The notes below the pieces were generated by a model. That model had not been told where the DNA came from, made no database searches, and worked only from the letters and a program-made list of their open reading frames with translations. DNA of 7,101 nt from Muribaculaceae bacterium (lineage in GTDB: Bacteria > Bacteroidota > Bacteroidia > Bacteroidales > Muribaculaceae): NCBI GenBank assembly GCA_029051445.1, contig JAIDKP010000018.1:1-7101 (forward strand), read 5' to 3'. The translations under genes and the position numbers were made by a program. Shown here one piece after another: positions 1 to 6,142 of this stretch (within the stretch, counting starts at the first letter, position 1; each line of letters begins with the position of its first letter).

Positions 1-485
1 ACTTTGCTCAGCCACGGCGATATCATGGGAATGAAAAGATAAAGCCCTATGAGAGGATACATGAACCAGAAATGTCCGGCAAGAGAGGGGTAGTTCAGCA
101 GCAGACGACGAAGGTCGGTCATGGAAGTGGCGCCATCGATCTGCCCCCAGAGCATCGGAAGTGTCGAATAAAGTACCATGAAGATTACAAGAGCCGGCAA
201 TATTCTGAATGCCCGCCGCTTATAGAATGCGAAAGCCGACTGCCCCTCTCGCATCGGGACAAGAAGAAAGGCCGACACCATCATGAACAGCGGCACAGAC
301 ATGCGTGAAAATCCATCGTAGACCGAGACCCACAACCGATCGGCAGAGTTTGCAAGCATTGACACCGGCCCGGCCATTTCCCCGGAGGCGGCACCATAAA
401 AGTTCTCGCTAGAATGAACGAGCATCACAAGAAAACACGCAAAAATGCGCAGATAATCAAGAAACGCGATACGCTTTATTTCCAT
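1..485 (-). CDS. Acyltransferase family 3 membrane protein (partial, C-terminus outside window)
   Basis: The first 161 codons of an integral membrane O-acyltransferase-like protein, read leftward from the ATG at 485-483; the rest lies beyond base 1. The N-terminus reads MEIKRIAFLDYLRIFACFLV followed by MLVHSSENF. This is the family 3 opening (D-x-L-R near residue 10, a hydrophobic first helix, then the conserved active-site histidine at its end). A second hydrophobic stretch (SVPLFMMVSAFLLVP) and the following Y-K-R-R-A-F-R-I-L-P motif are also typical of this family. Family members move acetyl or other acyl groups onto cell-envelope or exported polysaccharides; the acceptor here cannot be told. 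The gene is divergent from the TPR-PD40 gene, and a good Bacteroidetes promoter match lies about 30 bases upstream of the ATG. Confidence 0.85.
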   Translation of the reverse strand, partial: MEIKRIAFLDYLRIFACFLVMLVHSSENFYGAASGEMAGPVSMLANSADRLWVSVYDGFSRMSVPLFMMVSAFLLVPMREGQSAFAFYKRRAFRILPALVIFMVLYSTLPMLWGQIDGATSMTDLRRLLLNYPSLAGHFWFMYPLIGLYLFIPMISPWLSK

Positions 486-513
486 TGCAGTAAAATCTAT
501 TCGGTCTTTTACA

Positions 514-547
514 CAAAGATATGATTTTTCCATATATGTTGGCCAAA
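514..547 (-). promoter_or_regulatory. Bacteroidetes-type promoter for the acyltransferase gene
   Basis: Read on the minus strand, TTTG (547-544) is followed after 22 bases by TATCTTTG (521-514), an exact match to the -7 element TAnnTTTG. Transcription would start near 507, leaving about 22 bases before the ATG at 485. The -33 spacing is slightly long, so the -7 box is the stronger part of the evidence. Confidence 0.55.
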
Positions 548-574
548 AACACAGAAGTGTCAGGGATTTTTTTA

Positions 575-582
575 TAAATTTG
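575..582 (+). promoter_or_regulatory. -7 promoter element before the TPR-PD40 gene
   Basis: TAAATTTG matches TAnnTTTG exactly and sits 23 bases before the ATG at 606. No clear TTTG -33 element lies about 20 bases upstream. The leader would be short, about 15-18 bases. It probably drives the rightward group 606-4314. Confidence 0.45.
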
Positions 583-605
583 CTCTATACTAAATCCCTA
601 ACAGA

Positions 606-2018
606 ATGACACGACGTCTCATCATATTATTTACAGCAACAATCTGCTGGTTTACAGCCTACGCCCAGTCTACCCTCGAGGAGGCTAAACTGCTTGTTGA
701 AAGCGGTGATCTGGAGAGTGCCATCCCCATGCTTGAGGAGCTTGCCGCCGCATCGCCCAAAAAAGGTGAGATAAACCTATTGTTAGGAACTGCAAAGTTC
801 TATCAGGGCGATTATTCAGGAGCACAACAGCAGTGGGAAGCCGCATTGTCCAAAAAAGAAAATCTGGCAAACCTGAAGCTGGCAGAGCTTGCCCTGCTGC
901 AATATCGTGTCGATGATGCAGAGGAACTTATAGAGACTTATCGCAGCGGCCTTAAACGAGGCAAAAAGGTGCTTGCCGAAGATGTGTCGGGCGATATTGA
1001 TGACCGCATCGGCCGCGTGACAGCCATGCTCGACCGTGTCGAGAAGCTTGTCATAATCGACAGCATCAATGTCGATGCAGAAATATTTTTCCGCCAATAC
1101 AATCTTGCCAAAAGTACCGGACGCCTTCTCTCACCCGCCGAGGCATTCAACGGCTCTCTTCCTGCTGCCGAGCCTACTGTGGTATTTGAAACCGGCGACG
1201 GCCGTGAACGCCTTTGGGCAGTACAAAACGACGACAATAATTTCGAGCTTGTGAGCGCAGGTCCTCTTTACGGCGGCAAATGGGATCAGCCTACCCCTCT
1301 CGGAACCCATCTCAATGAAGGCGGAGATGCCAATTATCCGTTTCTCATGAGCGACGGCATGACCCTGTATTTTGCCAATGACGGAGAAAACTCTCTCGGC
1401 GGCCTCGACATATTCATCACCCGCCGTGACGGCGACAGTTTTCTACAGCCTACAAACATCGGACTTCCATACAATTCTCCTTACAACGACTACATGCTGG
1501 CTATCGACGAGGTAAAAGGAATCGGATGGTGGGCTACCGACCGCAACCGCATTCAGGATATGGTCACAATCTATGTGTTTGTACCCTCGGATATGCGTGT
1601 AAACTATCCTACCGACAGCCCTGATCTTGCAGAACGCGCCCGTATAACATCATACCGCGACACCTGGGAGGAAGGAAAAGATTACAGCCCGCTTATCGCT
1701 CTTGCCCGCAAGGGACTTCCGACAGAAGGCGGAAGCGGACAGGCGACTCCCTCGTTCGCGCTATCGGTTCCCGGCCGCGGCACACTTACATCACTCTCTG
1801 ATTTCAAAAACACCCGTGCCAGAGGGCTCGTAAAGCAATGGCTCGACCAACGCGCACAGCTTGAGCGAAAGAAAGAAGAACTTTCAAAGCTCAGAGAGCA
1901 ATACCGCAAAGGAGACACATCGGTTTCCGGCAGAATCACCAGCGGTGAGTCAGCCGTGGTGTCGATGCGCAAGCAACTTACACAGCTTGCATCACAAATC
2001 GCCGAAGCCGAGCGTTAG
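606..2018 (+). CDS. Exported TPR / PD40 beta-propeller-like protein
   Basis: A 470-residue exported protein. Residues 1-20 are a signal peptide (MTRR, a hydrophobic core, then A-Y-A before Q21). Residues of about 22-110 form TPR-like helical hairpins, for example L-V-E-S-G-D-L-E-S-A-I followed by a second unit around Y-Q-G-D-Y-S-G-A. Residues of about 215-325 carry PD40/WD40-like strands: N-Y-P-F-L-M-S-D-G-M-T-L-Y-F-A-N-D, then G-G-L-D-I-F, then W-W-A-T-D-R-N. The last 65 residues are charged and heptad-like (R-A-Q-L-E-R-K-K-E-E-L), probably a coiled coil. TPR plus PD40 occurs in Bacteroidetes envelope proteins such as type IX secretion component PorE, but no C-terminal OmpA peptidoglycan-binding domain is present here, so PorE is not claimed. 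It is probably a periplasmic scaffold of unknown role. The ATG fits the signal peptide and a short leader after the -7 box. CstA follows after 53 bases. Confidence 0.85.
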   Translation: MTRRLIILFTATICWFTAYAQSTLEEAKLLVESGDLESAIPMLEELAAASPKKGEINLLLGTAKFYQGDYSGAQQQWEAALSKKENLANLKLAELALLQYRVDDAEELIETYRSGLKRGKKVLAEDVSGDIDDRIGRVTAMLDRVEKLVIIDSINVDAEIFFRQYNLAKSTGRLLSPAEAFNGSLPAAEPTVVFETGDGRERLWAVQNDDNNFELVSAGPLYGGKWDQPTPLGTHLNEGGDANYPFLMSDGMTLYFANDGENSLGGLDIFITRRDGDSFLQPTNIGLPYNSPYNDYMLAIDEVKGIGWWATDRNRIQDMVTIYVFVPSDMRVNYPTDSPDLAERARITSYRDTWEEGKDYSPLIALARKGLPTEGGSGQATPSFALSVPGRGTLTSLSDFKNTRARGLVKQWLDQRAQLERKKEELSKLREQYRKGDTSVSGRITSGESAVVSMRKQLTQLASQIAEAER

Positions 2019-2071
2019 TCCCGCGCCCCAATCCAACACACTGACCTTACAATCTATTTTCATCATTTTCC

Positions 2072-3508
2072 GTGCAGACTCTTCTTATCGCTCTTGCCAT
2101 ACTTATCGCCGGCTATCTTGTCTACGGAACTTTTGTCTCACGCGTGCTTGGAGTCGACACAACCCGAACGACTCCGGCCTACCCGCACCGCGACAATGTG
2201 GACTACATGCCTATGCCGACATGGAAGGTGTTTCTGATACAGTTTTTGAACATCGCCGGTCTCGGGCCTATATTCGGCGCGATAATGGGTGTAATGTTCG
2301 GACCGGCCGCATTTCTATGGATAGTATTCGGCACCATATTCGCCGGTGCCGTGCATGACTTCTGCGCGGCTTTCATCTCGCTTCGCTCCGACGGCATGTC
2401 GCTGCCACAGATCATAGGCGATCAGCTCGGCAGCAATGTCAGAAAGGTGATGAACGTGCTGACAATACTGCTTATGATACTTGTGGCAGCTGTGTTTGTG
2501 CTCAATCCGGCCGACATTATCGCCGGAATGACTCCCGATTATCTTGACCGCACGGTGTGGATTGCCGCCATATTTGTCTACTACATGCTTGCCACACTTC
2601 TGCCGATTGACAAACTCATAGGCAACCTCTATCCGGTTTTCGGATTCGCGTTGCTGTTTATGGCCGCCGGTATTCTGGCAGTGCTTGTTTTCGGAGACTA
2701 CAATCTTGCAGCAGGTTGGGAAGAGGGTATCGGCAACCGCTATATGGAACCGCTGCGCGACAGTCATCCGATATTCCCGATGATGTTTGTCTCGATCGCG
2801 TGCGGAGCTATCTCAGGCTTTCATGCGACCCAGTCGCCTATGATGGCACGCTGCCTGAAAAACGAGCGACTGGCCCAGCCTGTATTTTACGGCGCAATGG
2901 TAGCCGAAGGTATTGTGGCACTGATATGGGCCGCTGCAGCAATCGCATTCACCGGCGGATATGAGGAACTTGGCGCATATATGGCGAATGGAAAAACAGC
3001 CGGTGTGCTCGTAAAGGAAATCTCGGTGAACTGGCTCGGAACGATCGGCGGACTTCTCGCTCTGCTCGGTGTGGTAGCCGCTCCGATCACTTCGGGCGAC
3101 ACAGCACTGCGCAGCGCACGCCTTATCGCAGCCGACATCTTCCGGTTTGACCAGAGCAAAATATGGCGACGCCTTATTGTGTCCCTTCCTCTTTTTGGTC
3201 TCACCTATCTGATCATGTGTATCGACTACAACGTGATGTGGCGCTATTTCGCATGGATCAACCAGACCATTGCAATGGTGACTCTATGGGCAATCACAGT
3301 ATGGCTGGCACGCAAGGGCAAGCTGTATGTCATCTCACTTATTCCGGCTCTGTTTATGACTGTAGTGTGCGTCAACTATATCTTGTTTGCCCCGCAACCC
3401 GAGGGCCTCGGCCTGTCGCCGATGCTCGCTACAAGCACCGGTATCGGAGTCGCCGCACTCTTACTTATGCTGTTTGTCAGAAACATAAAAAGAAACAAAA
3501 CAATCTGA
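2072..3508 (+). CDS. cstA: Carbon starvation CstA-family transporter (short form)
   Basis: A 478-residue polytopic inner-membrane protein of the CstA family. Visible family signatures are P-T-W-K-V-F-L-I-Q-F-L-N-I-A-G-L-G-P-I near residue 50, F-A-G-A-V-H-D-F near 90, G-F-H-A-T-Q-S-P-M-M near 250, and A-A-P-I-T-S-G-D-T-A-L-R-S-A-R near 337. Enterobacterial CstA and BtsT are about 700 residues; this is the shorter form seen in Bacteroidetes. Characterised relatives take up peptides and/or pyruvate under carbon limitation; the substrate here is unproven. The start is GTG at 2072: an in-frame stop lies at 2042-2044, no ATG lies between, and the next in-frame ATG (2207) would remove the first membrane helix. 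The stop overlaps the ATG of the next gene (TGATG), suggesting translational coupling. Confidence 0.92.
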   Translation: MQTLLIALAILIAGYLVYGTFVSRVLGVDTTRTTPAYPHRDNVDYMPMPTWKVFLIQFLNIAGLGPIFGAIMGVMFGPAAFLWIVFGTIFAGAVHDFCAAFISLRSDGMSLPQIIGDQLGSNVRKVMNVLTILLMILVAAVFVLNPADIIAGMTPDYLDRTVWIAAIFVYYMLATLLPIDKLIGNLYPVFGFALLFMAAGILAVLVFGDYNLAAGWEEGIGNRYMEPLRDSHPIFPMMFVSIACGAISGFHATQSPMMARCLKNERLAQPVFYGAMVAEGIVALIWAAAAIAFTGGYEELGAYMANGKTAGVLVKEISVNWLGTIGGLLALLGVVAAPITSGDTALRSARLIAADIFRFDQSKIWRRLIVSLPLFGLTYLIMCIDYNVMWRYFAWINQTIAMVTLWAITVWLARKGKLYVISLIPALFMTVVCVNYILFAPQPEGLGLSPMLATSTGIGVAALLLMLFVRNIKRNKTI

Positions 3509-4314
3509 TGGATATAATCAAAGAACTCGGCGACAGCCGGCTATATAATCTACATTCACACACCCAATTCTGCGACGGCAAAGCGAGGATGGAGGAGTTT
3601 GCACGTGCAGCGGCCGAAGCCGGTTTCACCCACTACGGCTATTCACCCCACTCCCCTATCTGCATCGCAAGCAGCTGCAATATGGCAGAGAGCGATGTAC
3701 CCACATACCTTGCCGAAGTTGGCAGGATCAAGCAGAGCGAGTGGGGCGACAAGGTGAAATTCTACGCCTCGATGGAGATAGACTACCTTGGCGATCAATG
3801 GGGGCCTGCCATCGGCTATTTTCAGGATCTGCCACTCGACTACCGCATCGGTTCGGTGCACTTCACTCCCAACCGGCATGGCGAGTTAATCGATATCGAC
3901 GGCCCGGCAGACGACTTCATCAAGAAGATGCACGACCACTTCTCAAATGATATCAGATATGTTGTCGAAAAGTATTTTGAGCATGAACACAACATGCTTG
4001 ATGCCGGCGGTTTCGACATCATCGGTCATTTCGACAAGATCGGACACAACGGCTCACATTATGCTGACGGGCTTGATCACGAAGACTGGTATATGGATCT
4101 GGTTGACGGCATGATCAAACACATTGCAAAATCGGGTGTAATCGTCGAGATCAATACAAAAGCCAACAAAATACACAGCCGTTTCTTTCCCGACGAACGC
4201 CACTGGCAGAAACTTAAGGAGGCTGGCATACCTGTGATCGTGAACAGCGACGCACATCATCCTCTGCTTATTAACGCGGACAGGGATTATCCGCTGGAGT
4301 GGTTTGGCAAATAA
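3508..4314 (+). CDS. PHP-family histidinol-phosphatase
   Basis: A 268-residue cytoplasmic metal-dependent phosphatase of the PHP superfamily, most like HisJ/HisK-type histidinol-phosphatases, which convert L-histidinol phosphate to histidinol. The metal-site motifs appear in order: H16-x-H18 with D23 (L-H-S-H-T-Q-F-C-D-G), H48 (Y-S-P-H-S), E90 (S-M-E-I-D), H118 (G-S-V-H-F), H174 with D176 (I-G-H-F-D), and D248 with H250 (N-S-D-A-H-H). The full set suggests an active enzyme of normal family length. The ATG at 3508 is chosen because it overlaps the cstA TGA and lies just before the first metal motif; the reading frame stays open further upstream, but that would run inside cstA. No other his genes are in the window, so another phosphate monoester substrate is possible. 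Confidence 0.87.
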   Translation: MDIIKELGDSRLYNLHSHTQFCDGKARMEEFARAAAEAGFTHYGYSPHSPICIASSCNMAESDVPTYLAEVGRIKQSEWGDKVKFYASMEIDYLGDQWGPAIGYFQDLPLDYRIGSVHFTPNRHGELIDIDGPADDFIKKMHDHFSNDIRYVVEKYFEHEHNMLDAGGFDIIGHFDKIGHNGSHYADGLDHEDWYMDLVDGMIKHIAKSGVIVEINTKANKIHSRFFPDERHWQKLKEAGIPVIVNSDAHHPLLINADRDYPLEWFGK

Positions 4315-4356
4315 TAACGGATAGCTATAATAGCTAATATAGCGGATATAGCGGAT
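4314..4356 (+). repeat. Short 9-bp tandem repeat array
   Basis: Four adjoining 9-base units run from 4321 to 4356: ATAGCTATA, ATAGCTAAT, ATAGCGGAT and ATAGCGGAT. The last two are identical. A fifth related unit, ATAACGGAT (4314-4322), begins on the last base of the histidinol-phosphatase stop codon and overlaps the first unit by two bases. Such an array can change length by replication slippage. It lies between two transcription units and has no T-tract, so it does not look like a terminator. Confidence 0.8.
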
Positions 4357-4412
4357 TGGGGGGATAGTGAAGTTTTAACAGTGGGGAGGGTGCGGGATAT
4401 GGAAACATTGGG

Positions 4413-4420
4413 TATTTTTG
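4413..4420 (+). promoter_or_regulatory. -7 promoter element before the cidA/lrgA-like gene
   Basis: TATTTTTG matches TAnnTTTG exactly and ends 25 bases before the ATG at 4446. No convincing TTTG -33 element lies in the G-rich stretch upstream. It suggests the two-gene cidA-lrgB unit has its own promoter, separate from the cstA group. Confidence 0.5.
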
Positions 4421-4445
4421 CGGCGGTAAAAAAGTTTGTAAAGTT

Positions 4446-4817
4446 ATGATACTTCAATGTGCGATCCTGTTTGCGTTTCTTGCAATGGGTGAATTTGTGG
4501 TCTATTGCACGGGAATACCTGTACCATCGAGCATCATCGGCATGCTATTGCTGACAGCCGCACTGAAATTGCGTATTGTCAGGCTTTTCTGGGTGGATAA
4601 AGTATCGGATTTTCTGGTAAAGAATCTTGGTTTTTTCTTTGTTCCGGCAGGCGTGGGTCTCATGCGCTGTCTCGGGTTGCTTTCTGAACAGTGGCTTCCT
4701 ATCGTGGCCGCATCGGTAATCAGTACTTTTCTCATTATCGCTACCACAGGCCGTGTTCACCAGATGGTGCGCAGGACACTGTCGTCTCACAATCAGGTAA
4801 AGGAACTGTCGATATAA
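4446..4817 (+). CDS. CidA/LrgA family membrane protein
   Basis: A 123-residue protein of the CidA/LrgA family with about four membrane helices. Family motifs visible are I-P-V-P-S-S-I-I-G-M-L-L-L (residues about 24-36) and F-F-F-V-P-A-G-V-G-L-M (about 63-73). Members were first described as holin/antiholin-like regulators of murein hydrolase activity in staphylococci. Later work on LrgAB and the related Bacillus PftAB showed pyruvate transport together with the LrgB-type partner. The length is normal for the family. The lrgB-type gene begins 9 bases after the stop, so the two are almost certainly co-transcribed and form one complex. CidA and LrgA cannot be separated by sight, so no symbol is given. 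Confidence 0.9.
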   Translation: MILQCAILFAFLAMGEFVVYCTGIPVPSSIIGMLLLTAALKLRIVRLFWVDKVSDFLVKNLGFFFVPAGVGLMRCLGLLSEQWLPIVAASVISTFLIIATTGRVHQMVRRTLSSHNQVKELSI

Positions 4818-4826
4818 AGCCTCATC

Positions 4827-5534
4827 ATGGAATTTCTGACTAACAAGATCTTTCTGATCGCACTGACGTTTGTAGTGTTTCTCGGGGCGCGGCTTCTGCA
4901 ACGCCGCACGGGTGTGGCTCTACTCAACCCAATCCTCATATCTATTATAGTGCTTATAATAATACTGAGCTGCTGCGAAGTGGACTATGACACATATAAA
5001 GAGGGAGGAGACTACATCGAGTTCTGGCTGAAACCTGCCGTAGTGGCATTAGGCGTTCCGCTTTACCGTCAACTCGAAACCATAAAAAAGCAGATTCTTC
5101 CGCTGCTGCTTGCCGAGCTTGCGGGATGCGTTGTCGGTCTGGTTTCGGTTATGGCCATCGCGGAGTTGCTCGGAGCCAGCAGGGAGGTTGTGCTTTCGCT
5201 TGCTCCAAAGGCAGTGACAACCCCTATCGCTATGGAAATTTCGACGGCTGTCGGCGGCCTGCCTCCACTGACAGCGGCCGTAGTTGTCTGCACCGGTATT
5301 TTCGGCGGCATGGCCGGTTTCCGCATGGTGAAGATGAGCCGCATAAAGAGTCCTATCGCCACCGGCCTGTCGATAGGCACCGCCGCCCATGCAGTAGGCA
5401 CCGCGGCAGTCATGGAGCGCGGCGAACGCTACGGGGCTTTCTCGTCGCTCGGACTAATACTCAACGGGCTTCTGACTGCTCTGCTGTCGCCTATGATACT
5501 GTCGCTTCTGGGATATACAGTACAAGCCTCCTAA
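4827..5534 (+). CDS. lrgB: LrgB/CidB family membrane protein
   Basis: A 235-residue polytopic inner-membrane protein of the LrgB family, of normal length. Key motifs are L-K-P-A-V-V-A-L-G-V-P-L-Y (residues about 68-80), the signature A-P-K-A-V-T-T-P-I-A near residue 130, G-I-F-G-G-M-A-G near 157, and G-T-A-A-H-A-V-G-T-A near 186. It works with the CidA/LrgA-type protein encoded just upstream: either modulating murein hydrolase release and cell lysis, or carrying pyruvate as PftAB and LrgAB do. No LytTR or LytS-type regulator gene is in the window. A GC-rich hairpin begins 14 bases after the stop. Its T-tract lies on the other strand, so it mainly serves the converging gene remnant. Confidence 0.92.
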   Translation: MEFLTNKIFLIALTFVVFLGARLLQRRTGVALLNPILISIIVLIIILSCCEVDYDTYKEGGDYIEFWLKPAVVALGVPLYRQLETIKKQILPLLLAELAGCVVGLVSVMAIAELLGASREVVLSLAPKAVTTPIAMEISTAVGGLPPLTAAVVVCTGIFGGMAGFRMVKMSRIKSPIATGLSIGTAAHAVGTAAVMERGERYGAFSSLGLILNGLLTALLSPMILSLLGYTVQAS

Positions 5535-5539
5535 AAGAC

Positions 5540-5573
5540 AAAAAACAGCGCGCCACATAGAGAGGTGACGCGC
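5540..5573 (-). terminator. Intrinsic terminator for the minus-strand gene remnant
   Basis: On the minus strand, GCGCGTCAC (5573-5565) pairs with GTGGCGCGC (5556-5548) over nine positions with one G-U wobble. The loop has eight bases, and after two bases the stem is followed by six T (5545-5540). It sits 20 bases after the stop of the truncated gene. On the plus strand the same hairpin is followed only by a loose T-rich stretch, so it may act weakly for lrgB too. Confidence 0.8.
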
Positions 5574-5592
5574 CGAATATGACTATTCTATT

Positions 5593-5757
5593 TTAAGCTT
5601 TCTTTGTGCGGGGCTTACGCTCTTTTTTTTCGGGCTGTGCCGCCGCATCAGCCTTTTTTGCACGCGGCTTGCGCACTTTGGGCGCAGCGGTTTTCTCTGC
5701 GGTGACTTCCTCTACAGCGATACGGTTTTTGTGCTCTTCGTTGTAGTGCTCGGCATT
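5593..5757 (-). pseudogene. 3' remnant of an unidentified gene with a basic Lys/Ala/Pro tail
   Basis: An open frame of 54 codons before the TAA at 5595-5593, with an in-frame TAA at 5760-5758 and no start codon near its beginning. It begins A-E-H-Y-N-E-E-H-K-N-R-I-A-V-E-E-V and ends in a basic low-complexity tail (P-K-V-R-K-P-R-A-K-K, then K-K-E-R-K-P-R-T-K-K-A). GC-rich codon use matches the left part of the window, and a normal terminator follows. It therefore looks like the genuine 3' end of a native gene whose 5' part was lost or separated. Upstream, all three minus-strand frames contain stops. An ATG at 5756 in another frame gives only 14 codons. Such tails occur on several nucleic-acid-binding proteins of Bacteroidetes, but the parent gene is not recognised. 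Confidence 0.6.
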
Positions 5758-5798
5758 TTACAATTTTACTCTATTCGCGTGTTTTCAGAGTGTTTTAA

Positions 5799-5828
5799 TT
5801 GTTATTAGAAAAATTTTTCTCATCTTTG
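5799..5828 (+). promoter_or_regulatory. Promoter of the structured RNA
   Basis: TTG (5799-5801), a 19-base spacer, and CATCTTTG (5821-5828) match the Bacteroidetes -33/-7 pattern with one mismatch (C for T) in the -7 box. Transcription would start near 5832-5834, exactly where the first hairpin of the RNA begins. The spacer holds a perfect 14-base inverted repeat, AGAAAAATTTTTCT (5807-5820), which could be an operator or simply a curved A-tract. Confidence 0.6.
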
Positions 5829-5831
5829 CAA

Positions 5832-6083
5832 GTGGATAGAAGAGTCTATCCATGACTTACTAACTAAAGCGTTTTAGCTTTATCTTTCACCTCGAAATCG
5901 CCAAATTTCATAATTCCGAAAGAAACAAGCAGTCAAAAACGCTCATGCTTGTCGTATATCCACTCCCAGACAAGGGGTATCGATATATCGATAAGGCGTG
6001 GGAGTGGACTGCCTATTTCGGAATGAGGCGTTTGGCGATGCCTGAGGTGAGATAGGCTGAACATCGTTCCACGCTTTTTTTTT
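5832..6083 (+). ncRNA. Structured non-coding RNA, 6S RNA / Bacteroidales-1-like candidate
   Basis: A stretch of about 250 bases folds by eye into a hairpin plus a long rod. Hairpin 5832-5840/5845-5853 has eight Watson-Crick pairs plus a wobble. The rod stems are TATC 5881-5884 with 6051-6054, TCACCTC 5887-5893 with 6044-6050, ATCGCCAAA 5897-5905 with 6031-6039, ATTCCGAAA 5913-5921 with 6016-6024, and TCCACTCCCA 5959-5968 with 5999-6008. The tip is a hairpin within the 16-base palindrome 5978-5993. The middle is an asymmetric opening (5922-5958 against 6009-6015) whose longer side carries its own hairpin, 5925-5931/5946-5952. A promoter precedes it and nine T end it. A long rod with a central bubble is the hallmark of 6S RNA, which binds RNA polymerase holoenzyme, and the Bacteroidales-1 motif has been compared with it. 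That identity is inferred from shape only. A leader regulating the lipoprotein gene is the main alternative. Confidence 0.65.
6066..6083 (+). terminator. 3' end of the structured RNA, terminator-like
   Basis: TTCCACGC (6067-6074) is followed directly by nine T (6075-6083). Its pairing partner is either the RNA's 5' end (GTGGA 5832-5836 with 6068-6072) or GCGTGGGA (5996-6003, eight pairs with one wobble). There is no compact local hairpin, which is unusual for an intrinsic terminator. Confidence 0.5.
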
Positions 6084-6142
6084 ACCCTTTCTAATTGAAG
6101 CCTTGAAATGGGAACGTAATCAGGGCATTTTTCTCTGTTGTT

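Noticed and set aside
72..308. Plus-strand 78-residue frame
   Set aside because: It is the complement of the acyltransferase gene, whose protein has clear family motifs.
3163..3507. Upstream extension of the histidinol-phosphatase frame
   Set aside because: It would run within cstA in another frame and adds no conserved residues. The ATG at 3508, overlapping the cstA stop, gives the normal family length.
4321..4356. CRISPR or terminator at the short repeats
   Set aside because: The units are only 9 bases, directly adjoining with no spacers, and there is no strong hairpin followed by a T-tract.
5126..5560. 144-residue plus-strand frame overlapping lrgB
   Set aside because: It is rich in Arg, Ser and Cys with no domain, and it is an out-of-frame shadow of the well-supported lrgB gene.
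5945..6055. Plus-strand reading frame of 36 codons from an ATG inside the structured RNA
   Set aside because: It lies within strands that form the long RNA stems, so its sequence is constrained by pairing. It shows no signal peptide or family motif, and a frame of this length is expected by chance.
5939..6064. Minus-strand reading frame of about 41 codons across the same region
   Set aside because: It mirrors the inverted-repeat structure of the RNA, has no promoter match read leftward, and has no recognisable protein feature.
5758..6083. Retron msr/msd or group II intron end
   Set aside because: Long inverted repeats suggested it, but no reverse transcriptase is encoded in the window and the adjacent genes are a lipoprotein and a caspase.
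5832..6083. tmRNA, RNase P RNA or SRP RNA
   Set aside because: None of the conserved landmarks of these RNAs that I could recognise is present, such as a tRNA-like end with a tag frame, the RNase P core or the SRP GGAA-loop domain.
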